From assembly GCA_963842515.1 (NCBI GenBank), contig CAWJGO010000002.1, forward strand, positions 868,001 through 932,000: DNA of 64,000 bases, read 5' to 3'. Of this stretch, positions 41,557 to 50,353 are shown piece by piece. This DNA is from CADEED01 sp963842515. Its GTDB lineage: Bacteria > Pseudomonadota > Gammaproteobacteria > Steroidobacterales > Steroidobacteraceae. The position numbers and the translations under genes were made by a program. A model generated the notes under the pieces. It did no database searches. It was not told where the DNA came from and saw nothing but the letters and a program-made list of their open reading frames with translations. Numbering within the stretch: the stretch's first letter is position 1; each line of letters begins with the position of its first letter.

Positions 41557-44235
41557 ATGAAGAGAATGCTCGTCAATGCAACTCAGCAAGAGGAGTTGCG
41601 AGTCGCGCTGGTTGATGGTCAGAAACTGTTCGACCTTTCCATCGAAATACCTTCCAAAGAACAAAAGAAAGCCAACATCTACAAAGGACGGATCTCGCGC
41701 ATCGAGCCATCGCTCGAAGCCTGCTTCGTCGACTATGGTGCGGAACGCCACGGCTTTCTGCCCCTGAAAGAAATTTCCAAGGATTACTTCCGCGGAAAGC
41801 AGGACAACAACCGCAACAACATGCGGGAGCTGCTGTCCGAGGGCCAGGAAGTCATCGTCCAGGTCGAGAAGGAAGAACGCGGCAACAAGGGCGCCGCCCT
41901 TACCACGTTCATCTCCCTCGCCGGCCGCTTCCTGGTGCTCATGCCCAACAACCCGCGTGCCGGTGGTGTGTCGCGCCGCATCGAGGGTGAGGACCGCGAC
42001 CAGATGCGCCAGGTCATGGACGAACTGGTCATCCCCGACGGCATGGGCGCCATCGTGCGCACCGCCGGTGTCGGTCGTGCCGCCGCCGAGCTGCAGTGGG
42101 ACCTCGACAACCTCAAGGGCCAGTGGGATCAGATCGACGCGGCCACCAAGGACCGCCCTGCCCCCTATCTCGTATATCGCGAGAGCGACGCGGTCACGCG
42201 CAGCCTCCGTGACTACCTCGCCGACGACATCGGCGAAGTGCTCGTCGATGACGACGCCACCTTCGCGACCGCGCAGGAATACATGACGCGGTTCATGCCG
42301 CCGGAAGCCCAGAAGCGCCTCAAGCGTTACACCGACGACATTCCGCTGTTCACGCGCTTCCAGATCGAGAGCCAGATCGAATCGGCATACGCGCACAAGG
42401 TCGAGCTGCCGTCCGGTGGATCGATCGTGATCGACTACACCGAGGCGCTCGTATCGGTGGACATCAACTCCGCGCGGGCCACGCGCGGCGGCGACATCGA
42501 GACCACGGCCACCAACACCAACCTCGAAGCCGCCGACGAAATCGCCCGCCAGCTGCGCATCCGAGATATCGGTGGCCTCATCGTCATCGACTTCATCGAC
42601 ATGGAGTCGCCGAAGAACCAGCGCGATGTCGAAGACCGGCTGCGCGACGCGGTGAAAATGGACCGCGCGCGCATCCAGATCGGGCGCCTGTCGCGCTTCG
42701 GATTGCTGGAAATGTCCCGGCAGCGCCTGCGGCCCTCGCTCGGCGAGTCGAGCCATCTGGTCTGCCCGCGGTGTACGGGCATCGGGTCCATAAGATCGGT
42801 CGAGTCCATGACGCTCGCCATCCTTCGCCTCATCGGCGAAGAGGCGCGCAAGGACAAGACCGCGCAGCTCATCGCGCAGGTGCCGGTCGAAGTGGCAACC
42901 TACCTGATGAACGAAAAGCGCGAATGGCTGCGCACGCTCGAGGACAAGAGCGCCGTCGATCTCATGATCGTGCCCAACCCGCACATCCAGACGCCGGAGT
43001 ATTCGATCAAGCGGGTACGTACCGACGAGATCGATCTGCCGGAAAACAAGGTACTCAGCTACAAGATGCCCGAGCGTCCGCAGGTGGCCGACCCCACCGG
43101 GACCCGCGACGTGAAGCCGGTGCTCGAGCCCGCGGCCGTGATCCCGACGGCGCCGGCGACCGCCGCGCCGGTCGTGGTTCATGTCCCGGCTCCCGTCAAG
43201 GAAGCCGTTGCGGCCGTCAAGGCGCCGCCCGTCGGCCTCGGGTTCTGGGCGCGTCTCGCCTATCTATTCACCGGCGATGCTCCGGGCAGCGCACCGGCCG
43301 CCCAGCCGGCTCCGGCGCGCGCCGAGCCGCGTCGCGACGGACATCGCGATGGCCATCGTGATCGTGACCGTAGCCGTCCAAGGCATGGTAGCGGCGACCG
43401 TGATCGCCCCCGGCACGGCGGTGGTGGCGGCGATCGTGATCGTGGTCGTGACCGCGGTTCTCACGGACGTGACCGCAATCGGGACAAGGAAGGCGGACGT
43501 GACCGCCATCGCGAGCATGGCCGCAGTGGCGGGGGCGAACCGGGCCGCGATCGTGACGCGACTCCTCCGCCGCCGCGCGACGTGGCGCGCGAGGCGCCGC
43601 GTGAACCACAGCGTGAGCAGCAGCCGCGCGAGCGTGACCCGCAGCGCGAAGCCGAGCGTCAGGCGCAGCGCGAGCGTCAACGCGAACGCCAGCGGGAGCA
43701 GCAGGCTGCCGCCACTGCCAATGCCAATACCAGCGCCGTTCCGATTCCCGCTTCCGGCGACAATGCCGCAGCGGGACCAGGCGATGCACCACCGAATGCA
43801 GATTCGGGCAATGGCCCGGCGCAGGACGGTCCACGTGGCGAGGGTCGTGGCCGGCGTGGACGTCGGCGCGGGCGTCGCGGCGGTGGCCGCAGCCGCGAAG
43901 GTGGACCGCAGAACAATCCGGGCGGCGAGCCGAATGAAGGCGCCAACTACGCGGGTGCCCGCGAGGCCTCGGACGAGGAGCGCGAGTTTCATGCGCAGAT
44001 GACCAACGGCAACCGCCAGGAACCGCCGGAAGCGCCGCGCGAATCTTCGGCGGGCGAACGGCCAGAAACGCAACGTGAGCCGCAACGCGAACCGCAACGG
44101 GACGCGCCGCGGGAACAGCGCAATGAAGGCACCCAGGCCCCGCTCGATCTGCCGCCACCGCCGCAAGCCAAACCGTTCGTGGTGTGGTCCTCCGCGCCGA
44201 GCGACGCCCCGCCTACCGGACGTCGCGACGAGTAG
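41557..44235 (+). CDS. rne: ribonuclease E
   Basis: Main endoribonuclease of mRNA decay and rRNA/tRNA maturation. 892 residues. It opens MKRMLVNATQQEELRVALVD, like E. coli. Catalytic half: S1 domain (KKANIYKGRISRIEPSLEACFVDYGAERHGFLPLKEI, about 32-120), RNase H-like and DNase I-like parts with the catalytic Asp segments VVIDFIDMES and IVIDYTEALVSVDINSARATRG, and the zinc link CPRCTGIGS. From about residue 560 comes the non-catalytic half: a low-complexity Arg/Asp/His/Gly region around 43340-43730 (RDGHRDGHRDRDRSRPRHGS) and Gln/Arg/Glu repeats, presumably for RNA and degradosome partners. It ends FVVWSSAPSD, the conserved C-terminal motif of these RNase E proteins. Followed by a strong terminator. 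Confidence 0.96.
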   Translation: MKRMLVNATQQEELRVALVDGQKLFDLSIEIPSKEQKKANIYKGRISRIEPSLEACFVDYGAERHGFLPLKEISKDYFRGKQDNNRNNMRELLSEGQEVIVQVEKEERGNKGAALTTFISLAGRFLVLMPNNPRAGGVSRRIEGEDRDQMRQVMDELVIPDGMGAIVRTAGVGRAAAELQWDLDNLKGQWDQIDAATKDRPAPYLVYRESDAVTRSLRDYLADDIGEVLVDDDATFATAQEYMTRFMPPEAQKRLKRYTDDIPLFTRFQIESQIESAYAHKVELPSGGSIVIDYTEALVSVDINSARATRGGDIETTATNTNLEAADEIARQLRIRDIGGLIVIDFIDMESPKNQRDVEDRLRDAVKMDRARIQIGRLSRFGLLEMSRQRLRPSLGESSHLVCPRCTGIGSIRSVESMTLAILRLIGEEARKDKTAQLIAQVPVEVATYLMNEKREWLRTLEDKSAVDLMIVPNPHIQTPEYSIKRVRTDEIDLPENKVLSYKMPERPQVADPTGTRDVKPVLEPAAVIPTAPATAAPVVVHVPAPVKEAVAAVKAPPVGLGFWARLAYLFTGDAPGSAPAAQPAPARAEPRRDGHRDGHRDRDRSRPRHGSGDRDRPRHGGGGGDRDRGRDRGSHGRDRNRDKEGGRDRHREHGRSGGGEPGRDRDATPPPPRDVAREAPREPQREQQPRERDPQREAERQAQRERQRERQREQQAAATANANTSAVPIPASGDNAAAGPGDAPPNADSGNGPAQDGPRGEGRGRRGRRRGRRGGGRSREGGPQNNPGGEPNEGANYAGAREASDEEREFHAQMTNGNRQEPPEAPRESSAGERPETQREPQREPQRDAPREQRNEGTQAPLDLPPPPQAKPFVVWSSAPSDAPPTGRRDE

Positions 44236-44257
44236 TCAGAAGCTTCACGCGTATGAC

Positions 44258-44294
44258 AAGGCCCGCGCGCGCAGCGTGCGGGCCTTTTTCTTTT
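44258..44294 (+). terminator. Rho-independent terminator of rne
   Basis: A 9-bp stem (AAGGCCCGC / GCGGGCCTT) with an 11-nt loop runs into TTTTTCTTTTT. It lies 22 bp after the rne stop and next to the convergent phosphatase gene. Confidence 0.9.
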
Positions 44295-44774
44295 TCAGGC
44301 GCTGTTTTCCTGGACGAGATGCGCCAGCAATCCGCGCGCCGCCGTTTCACACAGATCGAGCACGCGGTCAAAATCCTCGATGCCGAGGTAGTACGGATCG
44401 GGCACTTCTTCGACGCCGTTCTCCGCTGCGAAGTCCATGAACAATGCCAGTCGCGCGCCGGCACCGGGCGGCCGCCGGCTTTTTAGATCGGCAAGATTGG
44501 CGCGATCCATCGCCAGCAGGTGATCGAAGCGATCGAAATCGCTGCGTCGTACCTGGCGTGCGCGCAGGCCGGCGATGTCGTAGCCGCGGCGGCGTGCCGC
44601 TTCCACGGCGCGGCGGTCCGGTGGCTCACCCACGTGGTAGTCGGCCGTACCGGCGGAATCGACCTCAAGGTCCAAAGCCGGAAACTCACGCGCGGCGATG
44701 ACGCGCAACACACCTTCGGCGGTTGGCGAGCGGCAGATGTTCCCCAGGCAGACGAACAGCACCCGGTGCGTCAT
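44295..44774 (-). CDS. low-molecular-weight protein-tyrosine phosphatase
   Basis: 159 residues. Active-site P-loop VLFVCLGNICRSPTAEG (C-x5-R-S) near residue 6-20, and the general acid Asp in VPDPYYLG near the end; DRFDHLLAMDRANLADL is typical. ATG at 44774 overlaps the stop of the DUF2339 gene (ATGA). In Pseudomonas a similar gene lies between rne and kdsB. It could dephosphorylate a tyrosine-kinase target such as Wzc, but no kinase is here. The frame is open far upstream, but that is a shadow of DUF2339. Confidence 0.93.
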   Translation of the reverse strand: MTHRVLFVCLGNICRSPTAEGVLRVIAAREFPALDLEVDSAGTADYHVGEPPDRRAVEAARRRGYDIAGLRARQVRRSDFDRFDHLLAMDRANLADLKSRRPPGAGARLALFMDFAAENGVEEVPDPYYLGIEDFDRVLDLCETAARGLLAHLVQENSA

Positions 44775-47494
44775 TGATTCTGATTGTCGGTGCTGGCCTC
44801 CGGCGCGGGCTCCACGCCGGTGCTGGCCGCCTCGGCAGCCAGCGCTGCCGCCGATGCGGCGCGATCGGAATTCGATTCGGCAAGCTGGTCCGATGCCGGT
44901 GGTGCTCTCGGGGCCGGCGGCACGGTTACCTGGGGAATGGGGCGAAGTTCGTCGCGCCAGACGAAGTCGCGCGCCCGGCGCGATCCGCACTGCGAGATCG
45001 TGATCAGCACGATTGCGGCGATCGCCACGGTCCAGGCGAGCTTGTTGGAGCGCTTGTCCCGTTCGGCGGCCTCGGCTTCGGCCTCGGCCGCAGGACGCCA
45101 CTTGTAAGTGCCTTGGCGCGCACGCTCGGGTGCGGCATTCGCCGGGGCATGGGCCTGCGCGGCCATCGCCGCATTGGTCGGCGTCAACGGCGCGACCGCC
45201 GGTCGCGGCGGCGGCGCGGGCGGTGCCTTCGCGGCCGGCGGCATGGGCGCGAGCCATCCCACCAGCAGGAACACGCCACCCGCGGCGATCACCGCCAGGA
45301 TGTTGGCAAGCTGCCCGAGCGAACCGAAATCGACGAGCAGTAGTTTGATCGCGGCGGCGACCAGGAATGCCGCGCCCGCAGTCCACTGCACGCGCGACCC
45401 GATGCGGCGCGCCCAGATGGTCAGCGCAGCGCCGATCGAAGCCCACAGCAGCGACACCAGCGTCGGCCAGTTCATGTTCGTCACGTCGAGCGCATTGAGA
45501 TCGCCCGCGGGCCCGAGCCATCGCAGCAGGTTGGCCTGCAGCACCACGGCCACGCCGATCACGGTCGCCGGAATGATCCAGCGGCCCACGTGCACGCGGT
45601 CGTCGTTCCAGCGCGCGGTCAGCATCAGGCCCGCGACGCAGATCAGCTCGAGCAGCACCGCGGCGACATCGCGTTCGATATCGAAAACCGCGGCCGCGGC
45701 CAGCACGAACGCAAACGAGGCGGCGAAGATGTCGGTGGCTTCGTTGAACCAGCGCGCCGAACGCTTCTCGGCGCGATAGCCAGCCAGCATTACCGCCAGG
45801 GCGAATGCTGCCGCGATCGCCAGCGGCAACTGCCAGTTCGCGTGCGCCAGGTGCGCGACGCGCCCGATCCACAACGCCACGACGATCGGCGCGCCGATGG
45901 CGGCCAGTGGACGTCCTCCGTGCGAGCTCTCGTCACCAACCGGTCGTAACGCGATGGCCAGCAGCGCGCCACCCGCAAGCACGGCGCTGACCCAGGCGAG
46001 ATCCTCCGCGGTATTCATTTGCGCGAGCAGGCCGGACAGGCCGATCGCCAGTATCAGCGGCACCACGAAGCGCTCGCTGGCACGGAAACGATGGCCCACG
46101 AAATACATGGCGATCCCGGCAAGCGCGAGCACCCAGTGAATGGCGAGCCATGCGGACACGAGATCGAGCCGCACGATCTCCGCACCCATCGCGAAGGCCG
46201 CCCAGCCGATGGCAATCGTGAGCATGAGGCTGTCTAGCGAGTGGCGCAGCCGCGCGAGTGTGAGCGCGGCGACTCCCAGCAACACGGCGCCGACGATTCG
46301 CTCGGCGAAAGCTTCGTTGAAAAACAGCGTGCTGCCGGTGGCGGGCGCAATCGCGCCGAGCATGTGCACCGCGGCCAGCACCAGCACCAGGCCGGCAAGA
46401 AAACCGTGCAGGCGCGCCGACGGCGAGCGTCGTGCCGCGAGCGCCAGCGCCGCCACCGCCACGCCCAACGTGACCAGCTCCCAGGGCAGCTCGCGGAAAC
46501 GCGCGCCCAGGCCGAAGCCGAACATGAGCAACCCGATGATGGCGTGGCTCGCCATGCCCTCGCGCCGCTGGGTGAACAGCCACGACGAGGCCGCCAGCCA
46601 GATGGCCGCGAACCACCACAACTGCACCGCGAGCTCCACGCGCGACGGCGCGATGGCCAGCGCCGACAACGCGGCAACCACCGGCAGGGCCAGTAGATAG
46701 ATGGTGTCGAGCGACTCGACCACCGCGCCGCGCGCCCAACGCCGCTCGACGAGCGGCATGGCCACGTGTACGGCGACCAGGATCGCCAGCAGCGGAAACA
46801 TCTCCGCCGAGTTCGCGTGCGTGAAGTAGTCGGAGGTCCAGGCGAAGAATGCGCTGCCCGCGAGCGTGAACAGAAAGCTCAGGTGAATGAGCGGACGCCA
46901 GCCGCGCAGCGCCACCATGGCGAGCGTCAGTACGCTGATCGCGACGTAGTAGCCGTACACCACGCGTACCCCCGGATCCTCCGGTGCAAACGCGGGCGCG
47001 AGGAATGCCCCCACCATGGAGAGCACCGCCAGTGACACCGCCCCGCGCGACACCGCGAATACGCCGGCGCCGGCGGCGGTCAGCGCCAGCAGGCCCAGAC
47101 CCTGGAGAGTAGGCAGATAGCCGAACAGCGCGAATGCGCTGTAGGCAGTGAGGTACGCGACGCCGAACGCGGCGCCACCCAGCGCGAGCGACACAACGCG
47201 GCGTTGCGCGTCTCCCGCGGTGAAGAACGAACCGAAGCCGAGCGCCGCCGCCGCCGCGATGCCGAAACCGACCTTGAGGTTCGCGGGAACATCGAAATTG
47301 ATCGCGGCGTAGCGCAGCAGCGCCCCGACGCCCACCACCATGAGGCCGCCGCCGATTTTCGCGGGCCAGTTGCCGCTGGTGATCCAGGTCAGCAGACCTC
47401 TCGGCCGTCGTTCCAGCGCCTGTTCGCCGCCTTCCAGAGCGATGACCGAAACGAACACTGCGGCAATCACCGATAGAAAGATCAACGCGACCAT
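44771..47494 (-). CDS. DUF2339 domain polytopic membrane protein
   Basis: 907 residues from ATG at 47494 (MVALIFLSVIAAVFVSV, ribosome site GGGAGGGG). About two dozen hydrophobic helices fill residues 1-730, with the DUF2339 core near the start: WITSGNWPAKIGGGLMVVGVGALLRYAAI, and AAAAALGFGSFFTAGDAQRRVVSLALGGAAFGVAYLTAYSAFALF. The tail (730-907) is soluble: Pro/Ala-rich with an Arg/Glu-rich block, one further helix (LAWTVAIAAIVLITISQ), and an acidic end. The function of the family is unknown. It overlaps the phosphatase gene and so is co-translated with it; it is absent from the Pseudomonas version of this neighbourhood. Confidence 0.85.
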   Translation of the reverse strand: MVALIFLSVIAAVFVSVIALEGGEQALERRPRGLLTWITSGNWPAKIGGGLMVVGVGALLRYAAINFDVPANLKVGFGIAAAAALGFGSFFTAGDAQRRVVSLALGGAAFGVAYLTAYSAFALFGYLPTLQGLGLLALTAAGAGVFAVSRGAVSLAVLSMVGAFLAPAFAPEDPGVRVVYGYYVAISVLTLAMVALRGWRPLIHLSFLFTLAGSAFFAWTSDYFTHANSAEMFPLLAILVAVHVAMPLVERRWARGAVVESLDTIYLLALPVVAALSALAIAPSRVELAVQLWWFAAIWLAASSWLFTQRREGMASHAIIGLLMFGFGLGARFRELPWELVTLGVAVAALALAARRSPSARLHGFLAGLVLVLAAVHMLGAIAPATGSTLFFNEAFAERIVGAVLLGVAALTLARLRHSLDSLMLTIAIGWAAFAMGAEIVRLDLVSAWLAIHWVLALAGIAMYFVGHRFRASERFVVPLILAIGLSGLLAQMNTAEDLAWVSAVLAGGALLAIALRPVGDESSHGGRPLAAIGAPIVVALWIGRVAHLAHANWQLPLAIAAAFALAVMLAGYRAEKRSARWFNEATDIFAASFAFVLAAAAVFDIERDVAAVLLELICVAGLMLTARWNDDRVHVGRWIIPATVIGVAVVLQANLLRWLGPAGDLNALDVTNMNWPTLVSLLWASIGAALTIWARRIGSRVQWTAGAAFLVAAAIKLLLVDFGSLGQLANILAVIAAGGVFLLVGWLAPMPPAAKAPPAPPPRPAVAPLTPTNAAMAAQAHAPANAAPERARQGTYKWRPAAEAEAEAAERDKRSNKLAWTVAIAAIVLITISQCGSRRARDFVWRDELRPIPQVTVPPAPRAPPASDQLAESNSDRAASAAALAAEAASTGVEPAPEASTDNQNQ

Positions 47495-47695
47495 TTTTCT
47501 GCCCCTCCCGGTAGCCAGGAGAATGTTGCCCGTTCGGCACCGCAATCGGGGAAAAACCTGAAAGACTCGAAAACGCCTACTTCGAGTATCAGGCGCCGTG
47601 ACCATTTCCACATTTCCCGCGAGAGAGGGTCATCTGACGCCGGAATGAGACGCCGCATGCCTCCCATCCGGACACGCGCGCCGGTATAAAGCTAT

Positions 47696-49642
47696 ATGCG
47701 CCCTATCACGCCAGGCCTAACTCTCGCCGGCATCGCCGCCCTGCTGCTCGTTGCTTGTGGGGGTGGTGGTGGCGGCAGCGGTAGCAGCAGCAGCGGAGGC
47801 AGTGCCAACACCGTGCCGGTCGCCAATGCCGGCGCAAGCCAGAGCGTCAACACAGGCGTCACGGTGACACTCAACGGTACCGCCAGCAGCGACGCTGACG
47901 GCAGCATCGCCAGCTACTCATGGACCCAGACAGCAGGAGCGCCGGCAGTCACTCTCACCAACGGCACCACGGCGCAGCCGACGTTTGCAGCGCCACCGGT
48001 CCTGGCGGCGGCGACACTCACATTTTCGCTGGTGGTCACCGATAACCGGGGCGCCGCGAGCACCGCCGCCACCGTGAACGTGACGGTAAATCCACCGGTG
48101 GCGGGCAACGTCAATGTCACCGGACGAGTGACCTTCGCGCGCGTGCCCTTCTCTGCTGGCGGGGATCGCGGTCTCGACTACGCCAATCCCGTGCAACAGC
48201 CGGCGCGTGGCGTCATCGTGCGCGCCATCGACGCCAACACGTTGACACTACTTGCGACTGGCAGCACCAACGACCTGGGCGACTACACGCTGTCCGTCGC
48301 CAGCAATCTCAATATCACGATCCGCGTCGAGGCCCGCATGCTGCGGGATGCGGCGCAGTCGCTGCCGCGCTGGGACGTCAGCGTGCGCGACGGTGTCGGC
48401 AGCACGCCGTACTCATATACCGAGCCCGGCGGTTTCAATTCGAGCGCAGGCGGCGCGCACAATGTCGCGATCCTTACCGGCATCAGCGCGGCGGGCGTGG
48501 CCACGGGCATGCGCGCCTCCGGACCCTTCGCGGCGCTCGACACCGTTTATCAAGGCATACAGACGATCCTCGAGGTCGCCCCTGCCACTAACTTTGAGGT
48601 TCTGGTGATCGATTGGGGCGCGCAAACCGGCGGAACGTTCTTCGAGTCCGGCCCTACCCAACGCATCGCGTTACTGTCCAACCTCGCAATGGACACTGAT
48701 GAATTCGATCAGCACGTCATCGCCCATGAGTTCGGGCACTACGTCGAGTTCAATTTTTCGCGCGCGGATAATATCGGCGGTGCGCACACGATCGGCGACA
48801 AGCTCGATCCGCGTGTGGCCTTCGGCGAAGGCTTCGGTTACGCCTTCGCGGCCATCGTTCTCAACGACCCCGACGCGCGCGACAGCGCCACCGATAATGG
48901 CGATCCGTACTCAACGGGTTTCAACATCGAGACGAATCCGCAGACCGTTCCTTCCGGTGGCTGCTGGTGCAGCGAATCCTCCGTCTGGTCCATCCTCTGG
49001 GATCTTCACGACAACGCGACTGACACCAACGACGCTGTCGCGCTGGGATTCCAACCGATCTGGGACGTCCTCATCGGCGCGCAGCGAACCACGCCGGCAT
49101 TCACCACCATCTTTTCCTTCGTCACTGCGTTGAAAACGGCGCGCCCCGCCGAAGCGGCGGCGATCAATACGCTGATCGCCGCTCAGAATATCGACGCCGC
49201 CACCATCAATGCCTACGCCACCAGCGAAACCCACGTGCCGCCGGTCGTGCCGAGCATCGCCGCGCTGCCGATTTACACGCTCGCCACCGTGGGCGGCCCG
49301 GCGGTGGTGCTGCGCACGGTCGACGATGCCAACACATTCGGGCTCGTCCGGCACAACAAGCTCGGCAATCGCCGCTTCATTCGTTTCACGCTCGCGGCGC
49401 CCGACCCTAGCCTTACGATCACCGCGAGTTCGTCGAATCCCAACAATCCCGACACCGATTTCATCGTGTTCCGTAACGGCGACTTCGTCACTGCCGCCAC
49501 GGCGCCGCCTGCCGCGACCGAGACGGCCACGTTCAACGCGCCGGCGGGTGATTACCTGATCGACGTCTACGACTGCGCCAATGGCTGCGGCACAGCCCAG
49601 GGCACGCCCGGCGACTACAACCTGACCGTGACGATCAACTGA
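47696..49642 (+). CDS. PKD-domain lipoprotein with a HEFGH zinc-metallopeptidase motif
   Basis: 648 residues. Lipoprotein signal peptide: ITPGLTLAGIAALLLVACGGG with lipobox LLVAC, then a Gly/Ser linker. Residues about 40-135 are a PKD/Ig-like domain (PVANAGASQSVNTGVTVTLNG, then DADGSIASYSWTQTAG and TLTFSLVVTDNRGAAS). A carboxypeptidase-regulatory-like segment follows (ARGVIVRAIDANTLTLLATGSTND). The enzyme-like core has HVIAHEFGHYVEF, the HExxH of zincins, and FGEGFGYAFAAI with Glu downstream as possible third ligand. The C-terminal part (DTDFIVFRNGDFVTAATAPP, to YLIDVYDCANG) is a beta domain like the pre-peptidase C-terminal domain. Secreted metallopeptidase is inferred; the substrate is unknown. 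Confidence 0.8.
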   Translation: MRPITPGLTLAGIAALLLVACGGGGGGSGSSSSGGSANTVPVANAGASQSVNTGVTVTLNGTASSDADGSIASYSWTQTAGAPAVTLTNGTTAQPTFAAPPVLAAATLTFSLVVTDNRGAASTAATVNVTVNPPVAGNVNVTGRVTFARVPFSAGGDRGLDYANPVQQPARGVIVRAIDANTLTLLATGSTNDLGDYTLSVASNLNITIRVEARMLRDAAQSLPRWDVSVRDGVGSTPYSYTEPGGFNSSAGGAHNVAILTGISAAGVATGMRASGPFAALDTVYQGIQTILEVAPATNFEVLVIDWGAQTGGTFFESGPTQRIALLSNLAMDTDEFDQHVIAHEFGHYVEFNFSRADNIGGAHTIGDKLDPRVAFGEGFGYAFAAIVLNDPDARDSATDNGDPYSTGFNIETNPQTVPSGGCWCSESSVWSILWDLHDNATDTNDAVALGFQPIWDVLIGAQRTTPAFTTIFSFVTALKTARPAEAAAINTLIAAQNIDAATINAYATSETHVPPVVPSIAALPIYTLATVGGPAVVLRTVDDANTFGLVRHNKLGNRRFIRFTLAAPDPSLTITASSSNPNNPDTDFIVFRNGDFVTAATAPPAATETATFNAPAGDYLIDVYDCANGCGTAQGTPGDYNLTVTIN

Positions 49643-49653
49643 GGCGAGAGTTC

Positions 49654-50319
49654 ATGCGCACTAACAAGCCTGTCCTGACGATTCGCGCCGCCGCCGCCGC
49701 GACGTTGTTAGCCGCGCTGCTCGCCGGCTGCGCGAAACCAGCGCCCGCCCCGGAAGCCGCGCCACCTGCGCCGCCGGCACCTGCTGCCCCGGCCGTCCCG
49801 GACGCCCCACCCCGAGGCGACACCATGCCGGTCCCCGACACCGTGCCCGGCGATCCGGCACAACCTGCACCCGATGCGCCACCGCCCACGGAGCCGTCGC
49901 CCGCGCCGAAACCAACTGCCGCGCGCGAGCCCAGCGTCGATTCCATGCGGCCCGCCACGCCGGGCGCCAAGATGAGCGTGGCCGCTGACCTGCGCTACCA
50001 CTTCGACAGCGATGTCGCCACCGGTCAGCCCGCGATGCTGCACCTCGCGGCAATCCCGCGCGCCGCTGGCATGAACCTGCGCATCAGTGTGCAAAAGGCC
50101 GATGGTGTGCAAATCGCGCCCGGATCCGTGCGACTGCAAAAGTCGAGTGCCACCGATGTCTATCGCCAGCAGGTTTCGGTGACGAAGCTCGCGGCGGCTC
50201 CCGCGGAAATGTGGGTGCTCGTGACCATGGAAACCGCGGAAGGGTCGGGTTTCGGTTACTTCAGTATTCCTCTCGCCGGAACCACTGCTCAGAAAGAAGA
50301 ATCGGCAAAACAGCGCTGA
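49654..50319 (+). CDS. proline/alanine-rich lipoprotein of unknown function
   Basis: 221 residues, 11 bp after the PKD lipoprotein. Signal RAAAAATLLAALLAGCAKPA with lipobox LLAGC; then about 70 residues of Pro/Ala-rich linker (PAPEAAPPAPPAPAAPAVPD) that could span the periplasm. The C-terminal part (SVAADLRYHFDSDVATGQPA, LRISVQKADGVQI, VTKLAAAPAEMWVLVTMET) is beta-rich and unlike any family I recognise. Probably partnered with the neighbour lipoprotein because of the short spacing and same strand. Confidence 0.6.
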   Translation: MRTNKPVLTIRAAAAATLLAALLAGCAKPAPAPEAAPPAPPAPAAPAVPDAPPRGDTMPVPDTVPGDPAQPAPDAPPPTEPSPAPKPTAAREPSVDSMRPATPGAKMSVAADLRYHFDSDVATGQPAMLHLAAIPRAAGMNLRISVQKADGVQIAPGSVRLQKSSATDVYRQQVSVTKLAAAPAEMWVLVTMETAEGSGFGYFSIPLAGTTAQKEESAKQR

Positions 50320-50353
50320 CCGCATTGCGGCAGGGGCGGTTAGACTACGCGCC

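Noticed and set aside
43340..43730. Direct repeats in rne as a CRISPR-like or mobile array
   Set aside because: They are in-frame low-complexity Arg/Asp/His/Gln codons of the RNase E C-terminal half, irregular in length and without spacers.
44295..45872. 525-codon frame that extends the phosphatase upstream
   Set aside because: The extra part is a shifted reading of the DUF2339 gene; the phosphatase family starts at the ATG at 44774, which overlaps the preceding stop.
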